Assembly (NCBI GenBank): GCA_937891475.1
Contig: CALATC010000185.1
Location: forward strand, 1-7,347
Direction: 5' to 3'
Length of the DNA: 7,347 nucleotides
Source of the DNA: an uncultured Granulicatella sp.
Lineage (GTDB): Bacteria > Bacillota > Bacilli > Lactobacillales > Aerococcaceae
Position numbers and translations under genes: made by a program. The notes beneath the pieces are model-generated. The model ran no database searches and had not been told where the DNA came from. It worked only from the letters and a program-made list of their open reading frames with translations. Below are positions 1 through 5,608 of this stretch, piece by piece (within the stretch, counting starts at the first letter, position 1; each line of letters begins with the position of its first letter).

Positions 1-17
1 AACATCTCTAAATACAT
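1..17 (-). CDS. possible start of a gene leaving the window (partial)
   Basis: Only five codons (MYLEM) are visible, so no function can be given. The case rests on signals: an AAAGGAG ribosome binding site at 29-35 lies 11 bases upstream of the ATG at 15-17, and a candidate sigma-A promoter lies at 80-108. The spacing is slightly long but acceptable. The gene would be transcribed away from the toxin-antitoxin remnant, in the same direction as everything else. With so few codons this could still be a chance ATG. Confidence 0.35.
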
Positions 18-79
18 GGTGTTTTTAACTCCTTTGTTGTCTATTAAATTTTAAACGTTTATATGATATAAACAACACG

Positions 80-108
80 ATTGTAACATAGCCAATAACA
101 CTTGAAAA
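80..108 (-). promoter_or_regulatory. candidate sigma-A promoter for the gene at the left edge
   Basis: On the minus strand a TTTTCA -35-like box (103-108) and a TACAAT -10-like box (80-85) are separated by 17 bases. They match the TTGACA and TATAAT consensus at 4 and 5 of 6 positions. Transcription would start near 73, about 55 bases before the possible start codon at 17. In such AT-rich DNA a match of this quality can arise by chance. Confidence 0.3.
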
Positions 109-120
109 GAGAATTTTATG

Positions 121-178
121 TAAAAATACAAATAACTCCAATCTCTCAATAGACAGAATCTATCAAGAAATTGGAGTT
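121..178 (-). terminator. rho-independent terminator after the toxin remnant
   Basis: Arms 134-153 and 159-178 can form a 20-bp stem with a 5-base loop. The outer 9 bp are perfect. The three positions that fail to pair on the plus strand (143/169, 147/165, 148/164) become G-U wobbles in minus-strand RNA, so the hairpin is fully paired only when read leftward. A T-rich tail (ATTTGTATTTTTA, reading 133 to 121) follows, and the stem begins 15 bases after the toxin-remnant stop codon. This points to a terminator for the toxin-antitoxin transcript. The U-tract is interrupted, so its efficiency is uncertain. Confidence 0.6.
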
Positions 179-193
179 GGTAAATTGTAATAA

Positions 194-325
194 TTATTGT
201 AAATCTTTTAGCAATTTTTCTAAATTGCTTGAAGCATGAAAAACTCTAAGTATAGTAACTATATTATTCTCATATTTATAAAATACAGCATAGTTATTGA
301 CGTTAAGTCTTCTAGTTTTAGCCAT
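194..325 (-). pseudogene. truncated RelE/ParE-family toxin (C-terminal remnant)
   Basis: This is a 43-codon ORF from the ATG at 323-325 to the TAA at 194-196. It contains RRLNVNNYAVFYKYE followed by VTILRVFHASSNLEKLL. That is the usual C-terminal half of RelE/ParE toxins: a conserved arginine, the NY-x-x-x-Y strand, then a hydrophobic I-x-R-V strand and a short closing helix. Family members are normally about 85-105 residues. Here the first 50-60 residues, which carry the helical hairpin that packs against the sheet and contacts the antitoxin, are absent. The frame is closed by TGA just upstream of the ATG, so no longer form exists. The ATG overlaps the antitoxin stop region (318-325), the translational coupling typical of such operons. 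The fragment probably arose by an internal deletion that kept the first codons. It is unlikely to be an active mRNA interferase or gyrase poison, though the short peptide may still be made. Confidence 0.7.
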
Positions 326-551
326 CAATTTTCATCCTAAACTCATTAAAAAATTCATTAACAGGACGAATATTATCCTCTTCAGCAGTCTGATATTCTT
401 GAATCATGATTTTACCGAATTCTTCAGAAGTCATATTTTCAATACTATCTGTATAGTGAGATACAGATAAAGAAACTTGCTTTAAAAGCAATTCAGTAGA
501 TCTTTTATCTTCTCCATCAACTCTTACATTAATAGTAGCAGTTTTTTCCAT
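318..551 (-). CDS. RelB/DinJ-family antitoxin, apparently shortened in its DNA-binding domain
   Basis: This is a 77-residue protein of a type II toxin-antitoxin module. The start is the third of three consecutive ATGs (549-551), because it lies 7 bases from the AAGGAGG site at 559-565 while the other two lie 4 and 1 bases away. Residues 3-11 (KTATINVRV) are the beta strand of the ribbon-helix-helix fold and match RelB/DinJ proteins closely. Residues 21-28 (LLLKQVSL) resemble the end of the second helix. Residues 40-75 (MTSEEF to FRMKI) resemble the C-terminal toxin-binding segment. About 15-20 residues that normally lie between strand and second-helix end, with the G-L-S turn, seem to be missing. 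The partner toxin downstream is truncated too. Either the module is decaying or this is a reduced antitoxin that still binds a toxin encoded elsewhere. Family assignment is good; activity is doubtful. Confidence 0.75.
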   Translation of the reverse strand: MEKTATINVRVDGEDKRSTELLLKQVSLSVSHYTDSIENMTSEEFGKIMIQEYQTAEEDNIRPVNEFFNEFRMKIDG

Positions 552-558
552 CATCATA

Positions 559-565
559 CCTCCTT
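559..565 (-). promoter_or_regulatory. ribosome binding site of the antitoxin
   Basis: AAGGAGG on the minus strand is a full match to the anti-Shine-Dalgarno sequence. Three in-frame ATGs follow, and only the one at 549-551 has good spacing (7 bases). This sets the start of the antitoxin. Confidence 0.8.
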
Positions 566-576
566 AATTGATATCG

Positions 577-604
577 CAATAGTATTGAAATTCCTGACAA
601 TAGT
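577..604 (-). promoter_or_regulatory. candidate operator of the toxin-antitoxin operon
   Basis: CAATAGTATTG (577-587) is an 11-bp palindrome with a single central base and overlaps the -10 box. The sequence CAATAGT recurs at 598-604, exactly 21 bp (two helical turns) away, and overlaps the -35 box. RelB/DinJ antitoxins bind short palindromic sites through paired ribbon-helix-helix dimers and repress their own promoter. Position and spacing fit this. Binding is an inference, and the present antitoxin may lack part of its DNA-binding domain. Confidence 0.5.
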
Positions 605-607
605 CAA
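579..607 (-). promoter_or_regulatory. sigma-A promoter of the toxin-antitoxin operon
   Basis: TTGACT (602-607) and TACTAT (579-584) are separated by 17 bases on the minus strand and match the consensus boxes at 5 and 4 of 6 positions. The predicted start near 572 leaves a short leader before the AAGGAGG site at 559-565. It is the best-supported promoter in the window by sequence and placement. Confidence 0.6.
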
Positions 608-689
608 ATTTTATCGTATCCTTTCCTAACTACATAATTAGGGTGCAAATATAAGGAGATTTCCTTCTGGCATCATTCTTCCATCAATC
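608..689. other. gap between the exporter operon and the toxin-antitoxin promoter
   Basis: Holds no gene. Two weak symmetric elements occur: CCTAA/TTAGG (625-629/638-642) and AAGGA/TCCTT (653-657/662-666 approximately). Neither is followed by a real T-tract, so I see no clear terminator for the exporter operon; its transcript may run into the toxin-antitoxin remnant. Confidence 0.4.
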
Positions 690-1772
690 CTATCTTATAT
701 CTACAAATTTTTTGAGTAGATAATTCATAACGTAAAAAGTTAACAGCATACAAATACTCAACATTAAAAATCCTATAGTAACAGACTGATTATTTTGAAT
801 CAGCGGTAACACTATCATCATCCCAAATGGAGTGTTAAATAGACAAAAAATAGTACAAGTAGCAATTAAAGTGAGAAGACAAATAATCGACAATATTTCA
901 TCTTTAAAAAGGAACACAAGAATTTTTTCAAAAATATAACAAATATAAGTTGACACTACTGGATAAAAGATTGATATAAACAACAAATGATAAGCTGAAT
1001 AGATTCTTGGACCATTTAACGTTGTAATTAAAAATGGATAGTTAAAAAAATTAATACCAAAAGCTATACAATATAAAGAAATTCCAATCATAACGATTTT
1101 TACCGGTAAGAAATAAAACAAGCTCAACGTATAAAACCACTCATCTATATTTAGACGTATTATTGAAATAGGTAACGCTTTGAGTAAACTTTTATGGGAT
1201 AGTTTTCGCTTATGAAAATTAGCAACCATGAGTATATAAAGAAATAAAAACCCACCAAAAGCTGAAAAATAAAGAATAAGTTTTATGACTACATAAGTAG
1301 TTTTATATTGCAAATAATCCTGATTACTATCACTTAAATATTCTAATATGAGCTTTTCATCTTCCAATTTACTAATATCAGGCAACTTATCACTATAATT
1401 AGGCAACAAGACTTTAAGAGTATTTAATAGCTTAATACGTTCTGTATAAATAGACAACAATTTTTTTGAAGTAACGGCCTTTTTATAACTGAAATTTTCT
1501 TCAGACAAGTTTTGATATATTTGAGCTATTTGCATTTCCGACTCTTCTCGAACATCAGTAGCTATACTGTAGTCTTTAGCCAGTAATGCCTTTAAGTCAT
1601 CCATAAGCATAAATTGAGTATTTAATACCTTTTGCGGAGTTTCTGTAGGAACCCATTTGTTGTAACCTATCAATAATACAAAAATTACAAAAAGAATAAC
1701 AGGAAGCTTAATAAAGTAACCAGTTGAAACTAAATATTTATAATCTAATTTAATGGAAGAAAATTTTTTCAT
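690..1772 (-). CDS. ABC exporter membrane subunit (second permease)
   Basis: A 360-residue integral membrane protein, third gene of an ABC exporter operon. Hydrophobic segments at about 22-37, 163-185, 215-240, 257-283, 290-312 and 332-354 suggest six helices. Residues 38-160 between helices 1 and 2 form a polar, mostly helical domain that should face the outside. This layout (one helix, large external domain, five helices) is that of ABC-2-type export permeases. The motif HKSLLKALPIS (193-203), just after helix 2, closely matches HRSLLNVKPIS in the first permease, so the two are probably paralogues that pair in one channel; the segment may contact the ATPase. The start at 1772 has GAGGGAG four bases upstream. 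The gene overlaps the preceding permease by 23 bp, indicating coupled translation. Substrate unknown. No clear terminator follows. Confidence 0.75.
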   Translation of the reverse strand: MKKFSSIKLDYKYLVSTGYFIKLPVILFVIFVLLIGYNKWVPTETPQKVLNTQFMLMDDLKALLAKDYSIATDVREESEMQIAQIYQNLSEENFSYKKAVTSKKLLSIYTERIKLLNTLKVLLPNYSDKLPDISKLEDEKLILEYLSDSNQDYLQYKTTYVVIKLILYFSAFGGFLFLYILMVANFHKRKLSHKSLLKALPISIIRLNIDEWFYTLSLFYFLPVKIVMIGISLYCIAFGINFFNYPFLITTLNGPRIYSAYHLLFISIFYPVVSTYICYIFEKILVFLFKDEILSIICLLTLIATCTIFCLFNTPFGMMIVLPLIQNNQSVTIGFLMLSICMLLTFYVMNYLLKKFVDIR

Positions 1773-2964
1773 AACGCTCCCTCTTTTCCTTCAAAGTCAT
1801 AATCCCAATAGAAACTAAAAAACAAATTACACTAGTAACGACAAGTACTAACACTCCTTGAAACATTGAAAAGCGTCCATTTAAATAGAACTCATTTTTA
1901 ACACCATATATCACTGGTCCAAAACTAAAATAAGAAGAAGGATTAAAACCAATATATGGAATTTCAACATTTAAAACTTTCATGACCGTTTCTAAAAATA
2001 TAACGATTATTCCAAATAGAAATGTAAAGATTTGATTATTAAATAGTAAGTTTAATAAACTACATAAGCTTACAATAAATAAATTCAATAAAAGTACAAA
2101 GCATAGGATAATGAGAAACAGACTGAAATAAGAAATAGTTATAGACGTATCATTTTCAAATATCACCGTTTTTAAAGTAAAATCTCCTATTCCATTTTTT
2201 ATTGAAATCATTCCAAAATAAATTAGAAATGCTACAAGTTCTACAAAGCATATAACGAACCATTTACTAATGATTTTCTGAATAGTGTATCTAAAATTAC
2301 TGATTGGTTTCACATTTAATAAACTTCTATGCTTAGAATCAGATAAAAATATAGAATTAGACATCACTAGCGTAAATAAGAAAAGGAATGGTAAGAAAAA
2401 AATATTTGGAATTTTAAAATCCAATAATGGTAAGAAAGACTGAACAGCAGTTATACCTATCAATTCATTCAATACATTCTTATCATCAAAATTTTTGTCT
2501 TCTAATTGTTGATAATGCAACATTGACTGTTGTGTTTGCTTTTTAAATAATATTCCATTTTTAGATGCAGTAGATCCTAAAGTATTTTTATTTGTAATCG
2601 TAATCCTATACTTTTCACGAATAGAGTCTTCTAATTCCCAAGCTTTAATCATTAATTGAATATATTTTCTATAATCTCTATTTTGAAAAGCATTTCCAGC
2701 ATCTATATATGCATTATCAATCTCAACGAATAATTTTTCATCTTCATGTAACTCTCGTTGTGACATTTTACTATCCATTAATAGACTATTTTTGGATTGT
2801 TCATGGATTTTTATATTTGTTTGAGTAAATTCATTCATTAATTGATACTGATAATTTTGTTCATAGAGACGTAAAATTGAAAAAATAAACACAATAGAGA
2901 GGAAAATGATTACCTGAATTCTTACCAGTCGATTCGTCAATACCATGATAATCTGGCTTTTCAT
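1750..2964 (-). CDS. ABC exporter membrane subunit (first permease)
   Basis: A 404-residue membrane protein. Predicted helices lie at about 15-33, 185-207, 232-252, 278-302, 311-331 and 368-391. Residues 35-180 form a charged external domain rich in predicted helix, as in ABC-2-type exporters. HRSLLNVKPIS (212-222) after helix 2 is shared with the second permease. I chose the ATG at 2962-2964 rather than one seven codons upstream because GAAGGGAGAG (2971-2980) is well placed for it and because only one base then separates it from the stop codon of the ATPase gene. It should form a heterodimeric channel with the next gene product, driven by the ATPase encoded just upstream. Substrate is not evident; the lack of a peptidase domain argues against a bacteriocin processing exporter, while an immunity or small-peptide export role remains possible. 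Confidence 0.78.
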   Translation of the reverse strand: MKSQIIMVLTNRLVRIQVIIFLSIVFIFSILRLYEQNYQYQLMNEFTQTNIKIHEQSKNSLLMDSKMSQRELHEDEKLFVEIDNAYIDAGNAFQNRDYRKYIQLMIKAWELEDSIREKYRITITNKNTLGSTASKNGILFKKQTQQSMLHYQQLEDKNFDDKNVLNELIGITAVQSFLPLLDFKIPNIFFLPFLFLFTLVMSNSIFLSDSKHRSLLNVKPISNFRYTIQKIISKWFVICFVELVAFLIYFGMISIKNGIGDFTLKTVIFENDTSITISYFSLFLIILCFVLLLNLFIVSLCSLLNLLFNNQIFTFLFGIIVIFLETVMKVLNVEIPYIGFNPSSYFSFGPVIYGVKNEFYLNGRFSMFQGVLVLVVTSVICFLVSIGIMTLKEKRERYEKIFFH

Positions 2965-2965
2965 A

Positions 2966-3865
2966 TTACTCTCTCCCTTCGTCATTTGAATGGAACAGTT
3001 CTTGATAAATGATTTCGCACCCTTTTATTCCATAAGTCAAACTGGATATATCCTTCAAATTTGATTGAATCCACAAAAATATGGAATCTAGTTCATTCAA
3101 ATCTTTCATACTGATTAGCAATTCTGATGGATTAGATAGTACATTCATATTCATAAATTGTTGAGTAAACTCTTTATATCTATCCACTGATGAAAATTGT
3201 ATTTCGAGTGATTTATTAAACTGATCTTCAAGATTATATTTTAATGCAATCCTCTTATCTTTTAAGAAAAACACCTCATCAGCAATACTATTTAGATTAT
3301 TCAACAAATGTGACGCAATGATAATTATTTTACCTTCATTTTTTAAACTCTGAAGTGCCTTAGAAATTAATTGCACGTTATCTGGATCCAATCCATTCAT
3401 CACTTCATCTAATAACATAACTTCACAATTTGTTACAACGACTAACGCAAAACAAAGTCTCTGTTTCATTCCTAACGAATAACTAGAAACTTTATTGGAG
3501 ATATATTCAGCCATTTGTAATTTTGAGACAACTTCATCAACAAATGCTGGTTTGATATTCCACATTTCAGCATAAAATTGTAAATGTTGTAAACCTGTCA
3601 AATCAGAATACAAATCATCTTGATTACACATTCTCACGATTTTTCGTTTCATTTCCAAATAATGATTCTTATAATTTTTATCGTCCAACAAAACACTGAC
3701 ATCTCTGTTATTTAAATTACCGGCAATAATTTCTATTAGTGTAGATTTCCCTGTTCCATTTGGTGCTACTAATCCAATAATTTTAGGCTTGTCAATTTGA
3801 ATATGAATATCGTTTAATACTTCTTTTTTCCCATACGAAAACTTAGCTATACTAATATTTAACAT
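2966..3865 (-). CDS. ABC transporter ATP-binding protein
   Basis: A 299-residue cytoplasmic ATPase powering the two permeases encoded downstream. All hallmark motifs are present: Walker A GLVAPNGTGKST (about 31-42), Q-loop glutamine at 82, signature SYSLGMKQR (about 128-136), Walker B VMLLDE (about 149-154) with D-loop NGLD, and the H-loop histidine at 186. The signature S-L-G-M-K-Q-R is typical of drug- and peptide-export ATPases of the NatA/CcmA type. After the catalytic glutamate the usual proline is replaced by valine (DEVMNGLD). The last 90 or so residues form a C-terminal extension common in this group. The start at 3865 is set by AGGAGGAG immediately upstream; a start at 3889 would put that site inside the coding region. 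First gene of the operon; its promoter is not obvious. Confidence 0.88.
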   Translation of the reverse strand: MLNISIAKFSYGKKEVLNDIHIQIDKPKIIGLVAPNGTGKSTLIEIIAGNLNNRDVSVLLDDKNYKNHYLEMKRKIVRMCNQDDLYSDLTGLQHLQFYAEMWNIKPAFVDEVVSKLQMAEYISNKVSSYSLGMKQRLCFALVVVTNCEVMLLDEVMNGLDPDNVQLISKALQSLKNEGKIIIIASHLLNNLNSIADEVFFLKDKRIALKYNLEDQFNKSLEIQFSSVDRYKEFTQQFMNMNVLSNPSELLISMKDLNELDSIFLWIQSNLKDISSLTYGIKGCEIIYQELFHSNDEGRE

Positions 3866-4042
3866 TCTACTCCTCCTCATTTTACCCACCTATTTAAATA
3901 ATTGTTAAGTCTTCAGTTACAATTACAAAAAATTTTTCCCCTATAAAACATTTTATATTCATATAACACAAATAAATTTCCAAATTTCTAATGTTTTTTT
4001 AAGTATATTCTTCCTCTCAGTTAATGTAAAGGCTTTATTTAC
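3866..4042. other. intergenic gap between the two operons
   Basis: A very AT-rich stretch holding the leader of the ABC exporter operon. It contains the inverted repeat at 3942-3957 and a smaller symmetric element (AAATTT-CC-AAATTT, 3974-3987). I could not identify a convincing -35/-10 pair or a ribosome-binding-site-led peptide gene here. The exporter promoter is presumably within it, because a strong terminator lies just upstream at 4043-4076. Confidence 0.5.
3942..3957. repeat. perfect inverted repeat upstream of the ABC exporter operon
   Basis: TATAAAA and TTTTATA arms of 7 bp flank a two-base centre (3949-3950). The site lies 77 bp before the ATPase start codon, in a stretch where the operon promoter should be. 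It could be an operator or an overlapping promoter element. The DNA here is extremely AT-rich, so chance is a real alternative. Confidence 0.35.
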
Positions 4043-4076
4043 AAAAAAAGAACCTTCCGAATCATTCGGAAAGCTC
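4043..4076 (-). terminator. strong rho-independent terminator of the MATE-to-DUF438 operon
   Basis: Arms 4050-4061 and 4065-4076 form a 12-bp stem in minus-strand RNA, with two G-U wobbles and a three-base loop, followed directly by seven T residues (4043-4049 on the complementary strand). It lies 64 bp after the DUF438 stop codon. On the plus strand the two wobble positions do not pair, so the element is oriented leftward. It insulates the ABC exporter operon from the operon on the right. Confidence 0.85.
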
Positions 4077-4140
4077 TATTTAATTATTTCTGTTTATAAG
4101 AATATATTTTTCAATGACTGTCTCAAAAAGTCACTTAATT

Positions 4141-5358
4141 TCAAGACAACTCTCGTTTCAGAGGTTGACTTTCAAAATTCTTCACGTATGGTGCAATATT
4201 TTGTACATATTCTAATACGCCCATATACTCTCCTTGAGAATTTCGTACGGCATGATACGTTACGTGAATCATTTTATCTTCTTTTTTGAACCACATTTCT
4301 TCTTTTTCTTTTTGTCCGGATCGTAATTGTTCAAATAATTGCGTTACGATGGCATGGCTTTTTGGTGGATGACAGTTAATGACATCTCGACCAATCGCAC
4401 TCTTTGTGCGTTTGAAGATTTTTTCTTCACCGTTGCCTTCGTTGTAATATTTAACAATATTATCCTTATCCACAAATGACAGTTCCATTGGAAGTAAGTT
4501 TAATAATAAGTCTAATTGTTCTAAAGATAATGAACCAGTTGATAATGGGATATCTCCTGTTTCTTGAATTTCTTCTTTAGACTGAACGGTTGATGCTTTC
4601 TTCTCTACTTTCCATTCTGCTTCAGGAGTGACAATGCAATAGCCGTATTGTGGGGTATCTTGTGCCATCTTCTCCCAATCATCCACATGAAAAGCTTGAG
4701 CAACCATTGGAATCAAAATATTTTCCTCTTTAAAAATCATTTCTAGCAGTTCTTCTTTAGCTGCAAGAAATTGTTCCATAACATCATCTGATTGTTCATC
4801 AAAAGCTTGTTTGAAATTTTTATAAATTTCTCTAATTTCATCATGAACTCCCCACATCACTTTCGGCGGAGCTGTAATTCCTTTTGATTCCATAATCGGG
4901 AATAAGGCATATTCTTTTCTTAAATAATGATTTTCAAACTGATCAAGTAAGCTAATTTGACGTTTTAGTCCTTTTAACAGTTCTTCATCTTTTGAAGATA
5001 CATAAGCTTGTAGCAATCGTTCAATACGGTCAATTGCTCCTCTTAATGCTAAGTTTTCCTTTTTTAGAACCATTACTGGATGTCCTTCTTTTTCAAAATC
5101 AGGCATTCCTTCTCCAGCTTCTACTTTTGCACTCATTAATGAAGCATGAATCTTACAAAGACGCATAATTTCTTCATAAGTAATTCCTTCTTGTATCAAG
5201 TTTCGTTCCATTACTTGAATTTCATAAGGAGAAATAGAATCAAAATAGTGATTAAATTCTTCTTGGATGATTTCTTCTTTTTCCCCTTGATGTAATCGGA
5301 GCATTAATTCTTTTAATTTTTCTTGACGTTCTAATGGTGTCATAGCATCATTACTCAT
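4141..5358 (-). CDS. DUF438 / hemerythrin-like / PAS domain protein
   Basis: A 405-residue cytoplasmic protein without membrane segments. Residues 1-80 match the DUF438 domain. Residues about 88-225 form a hemerythrin-like helical bundle with candidate metal ligands H93, H144 and E149 (HYLRKEYALFP), H172 (VHDEIR) and E211/E212 (KEENILIP). After a variable linker (about 245-275), residues 278-393 form a PAS domain (SFVDKDN, GRDVINCHPPKS), with C329 and H330 in a segment conserved in this family. Hemerythrin-like domains bind di-iron and PAS domains bind small ligands or haem, so a redox, oxygen or nitric oxide sensing or protective role is plausible but not shown here. No kinase, cyclase or DNA-binding output is attached. 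The start has AGGAAGAG upstream and overlaps the DUF1858 gene by 8 bp, implying coupled synthesis. Last gene of its operon. Confidence 0.85.
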   Translation of the reverse strand: MSNDAMTPLERQEKLKELMLRLHQGEKEEIIQEEFNHYFDSISPYEIQVMERNLIQEGITYEEIMRLCKIHASLMSAKVEAGEGMPDFEKEGHPVMVLKKENLALRGAIDRIERLLQAYVSSKDEELLKGLKRQISLLDQFENHYLRKEYALFPIMESKGITAPPKVMWGVHDEIREIYKNFKQAFDEQSDDVMEQFLAAKEELLEMIFKEENILIPMVAQAFHVDDWEKMAQDTPQYGYCIVTPEAEWKVEKKASTVQSKEEIQETGDIPLSTGSLSLEQLDLLLNLLPMELSFVDKDNIVKYYNEGNGEEKIFKRTKSAIGRDVINCHPPKSHAIVTQLFEQLRSGQKEKEEMWFKKEDKMIHVTYHAVRNSQGEYMGVLEYVQNIAPYVKNFESQPLKRELS

Positions 5359-5593
5359 TGCTCTTCCTGCTTTCTTTTACAATATATCCATTCAATTCTA
5401 ATTGAAGAATAATTGTGTCCAGTGGGATTTTAGCAATTTTAGAACATTTTTTTAAGCTTGTAATTCTTCCAACTGTTTGAACCATCTGCGGCTGAGATAA
5501 TGGAGTAAATCCTAACTCAATGAGTAAATCTTTTATCTCAGGATGATTTTGTAGAGTTGTATATACTGAATCTTCTAAATAAATGGTATTCAT
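5351..5593 (-). CDS. DUF1858 domain-containing small protein
   Basis: An 80-residue soluble protein that matches the DUF1858 type: a short helical domain beginning with a hydrophobic segment, then NHPEIKDLLIELGF, where families of this kind have x-x-P-E-L-x-x-x-L-x-x-x-G. It ends with a second helical motif (IPLDTIILQLELNGYIV). Many DUF1858 and related ScdA-N domains carry a cysteine pair after the glycine; here the segment is FTPLSQP without cysteines, and the only cysteine is in SLKKCSKI. The start ATG (5591-5593) follows GGGAGGG at 5 bases. It overlaps the DUF438 gene, and DUF1858 and DUF438 proteins are commonly encoded together, suggesting a joint role, perhaps in iron or redox handling. 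Biochemical function unknown. Confidence 0.8.
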   Translation of the reverse strand: MNTIYLEDSVYTTLQNHPEIKDLLIELGFTPLSQPQMVQTVGRITSLKKCSKIAKIPLDTIILQLELNGYIVKESRKSNE

Positions 5594-5608
5594 CGAATCC
5601 CTCCCATC

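Noticed and set aside
625..666. CCTAA/TTAGG and AAGGA/TCCTT stems as exporter terminator
   Set aside because: Stems are only 5 bp and no T-tract follows.
3866..3889. Upstream ATG (3889) as start of the ABC ATPase
   Set aside because: The strong AGGAGGAG site would lie within the coding region, and the extra eight residues (MGKMRRSR) do not belong to the family's N-terminus.
3895..3963. 22-codon minus-strand peptide frame (MNIKCFIGEKFF...) upstream of the exporter ATPase
   Set aside because: It would be attractive as an exporter substrate, but there is no ribosome binding site before its ATG and the region is so AT-rich that such frames are expected by chance.
3890..4042. Several TATAAA- and TTGTAA-like boxes as exporter promoter
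   Set aside because: No pair combined good matches with 16-18 base spacing, so choosing one would be guesswork.
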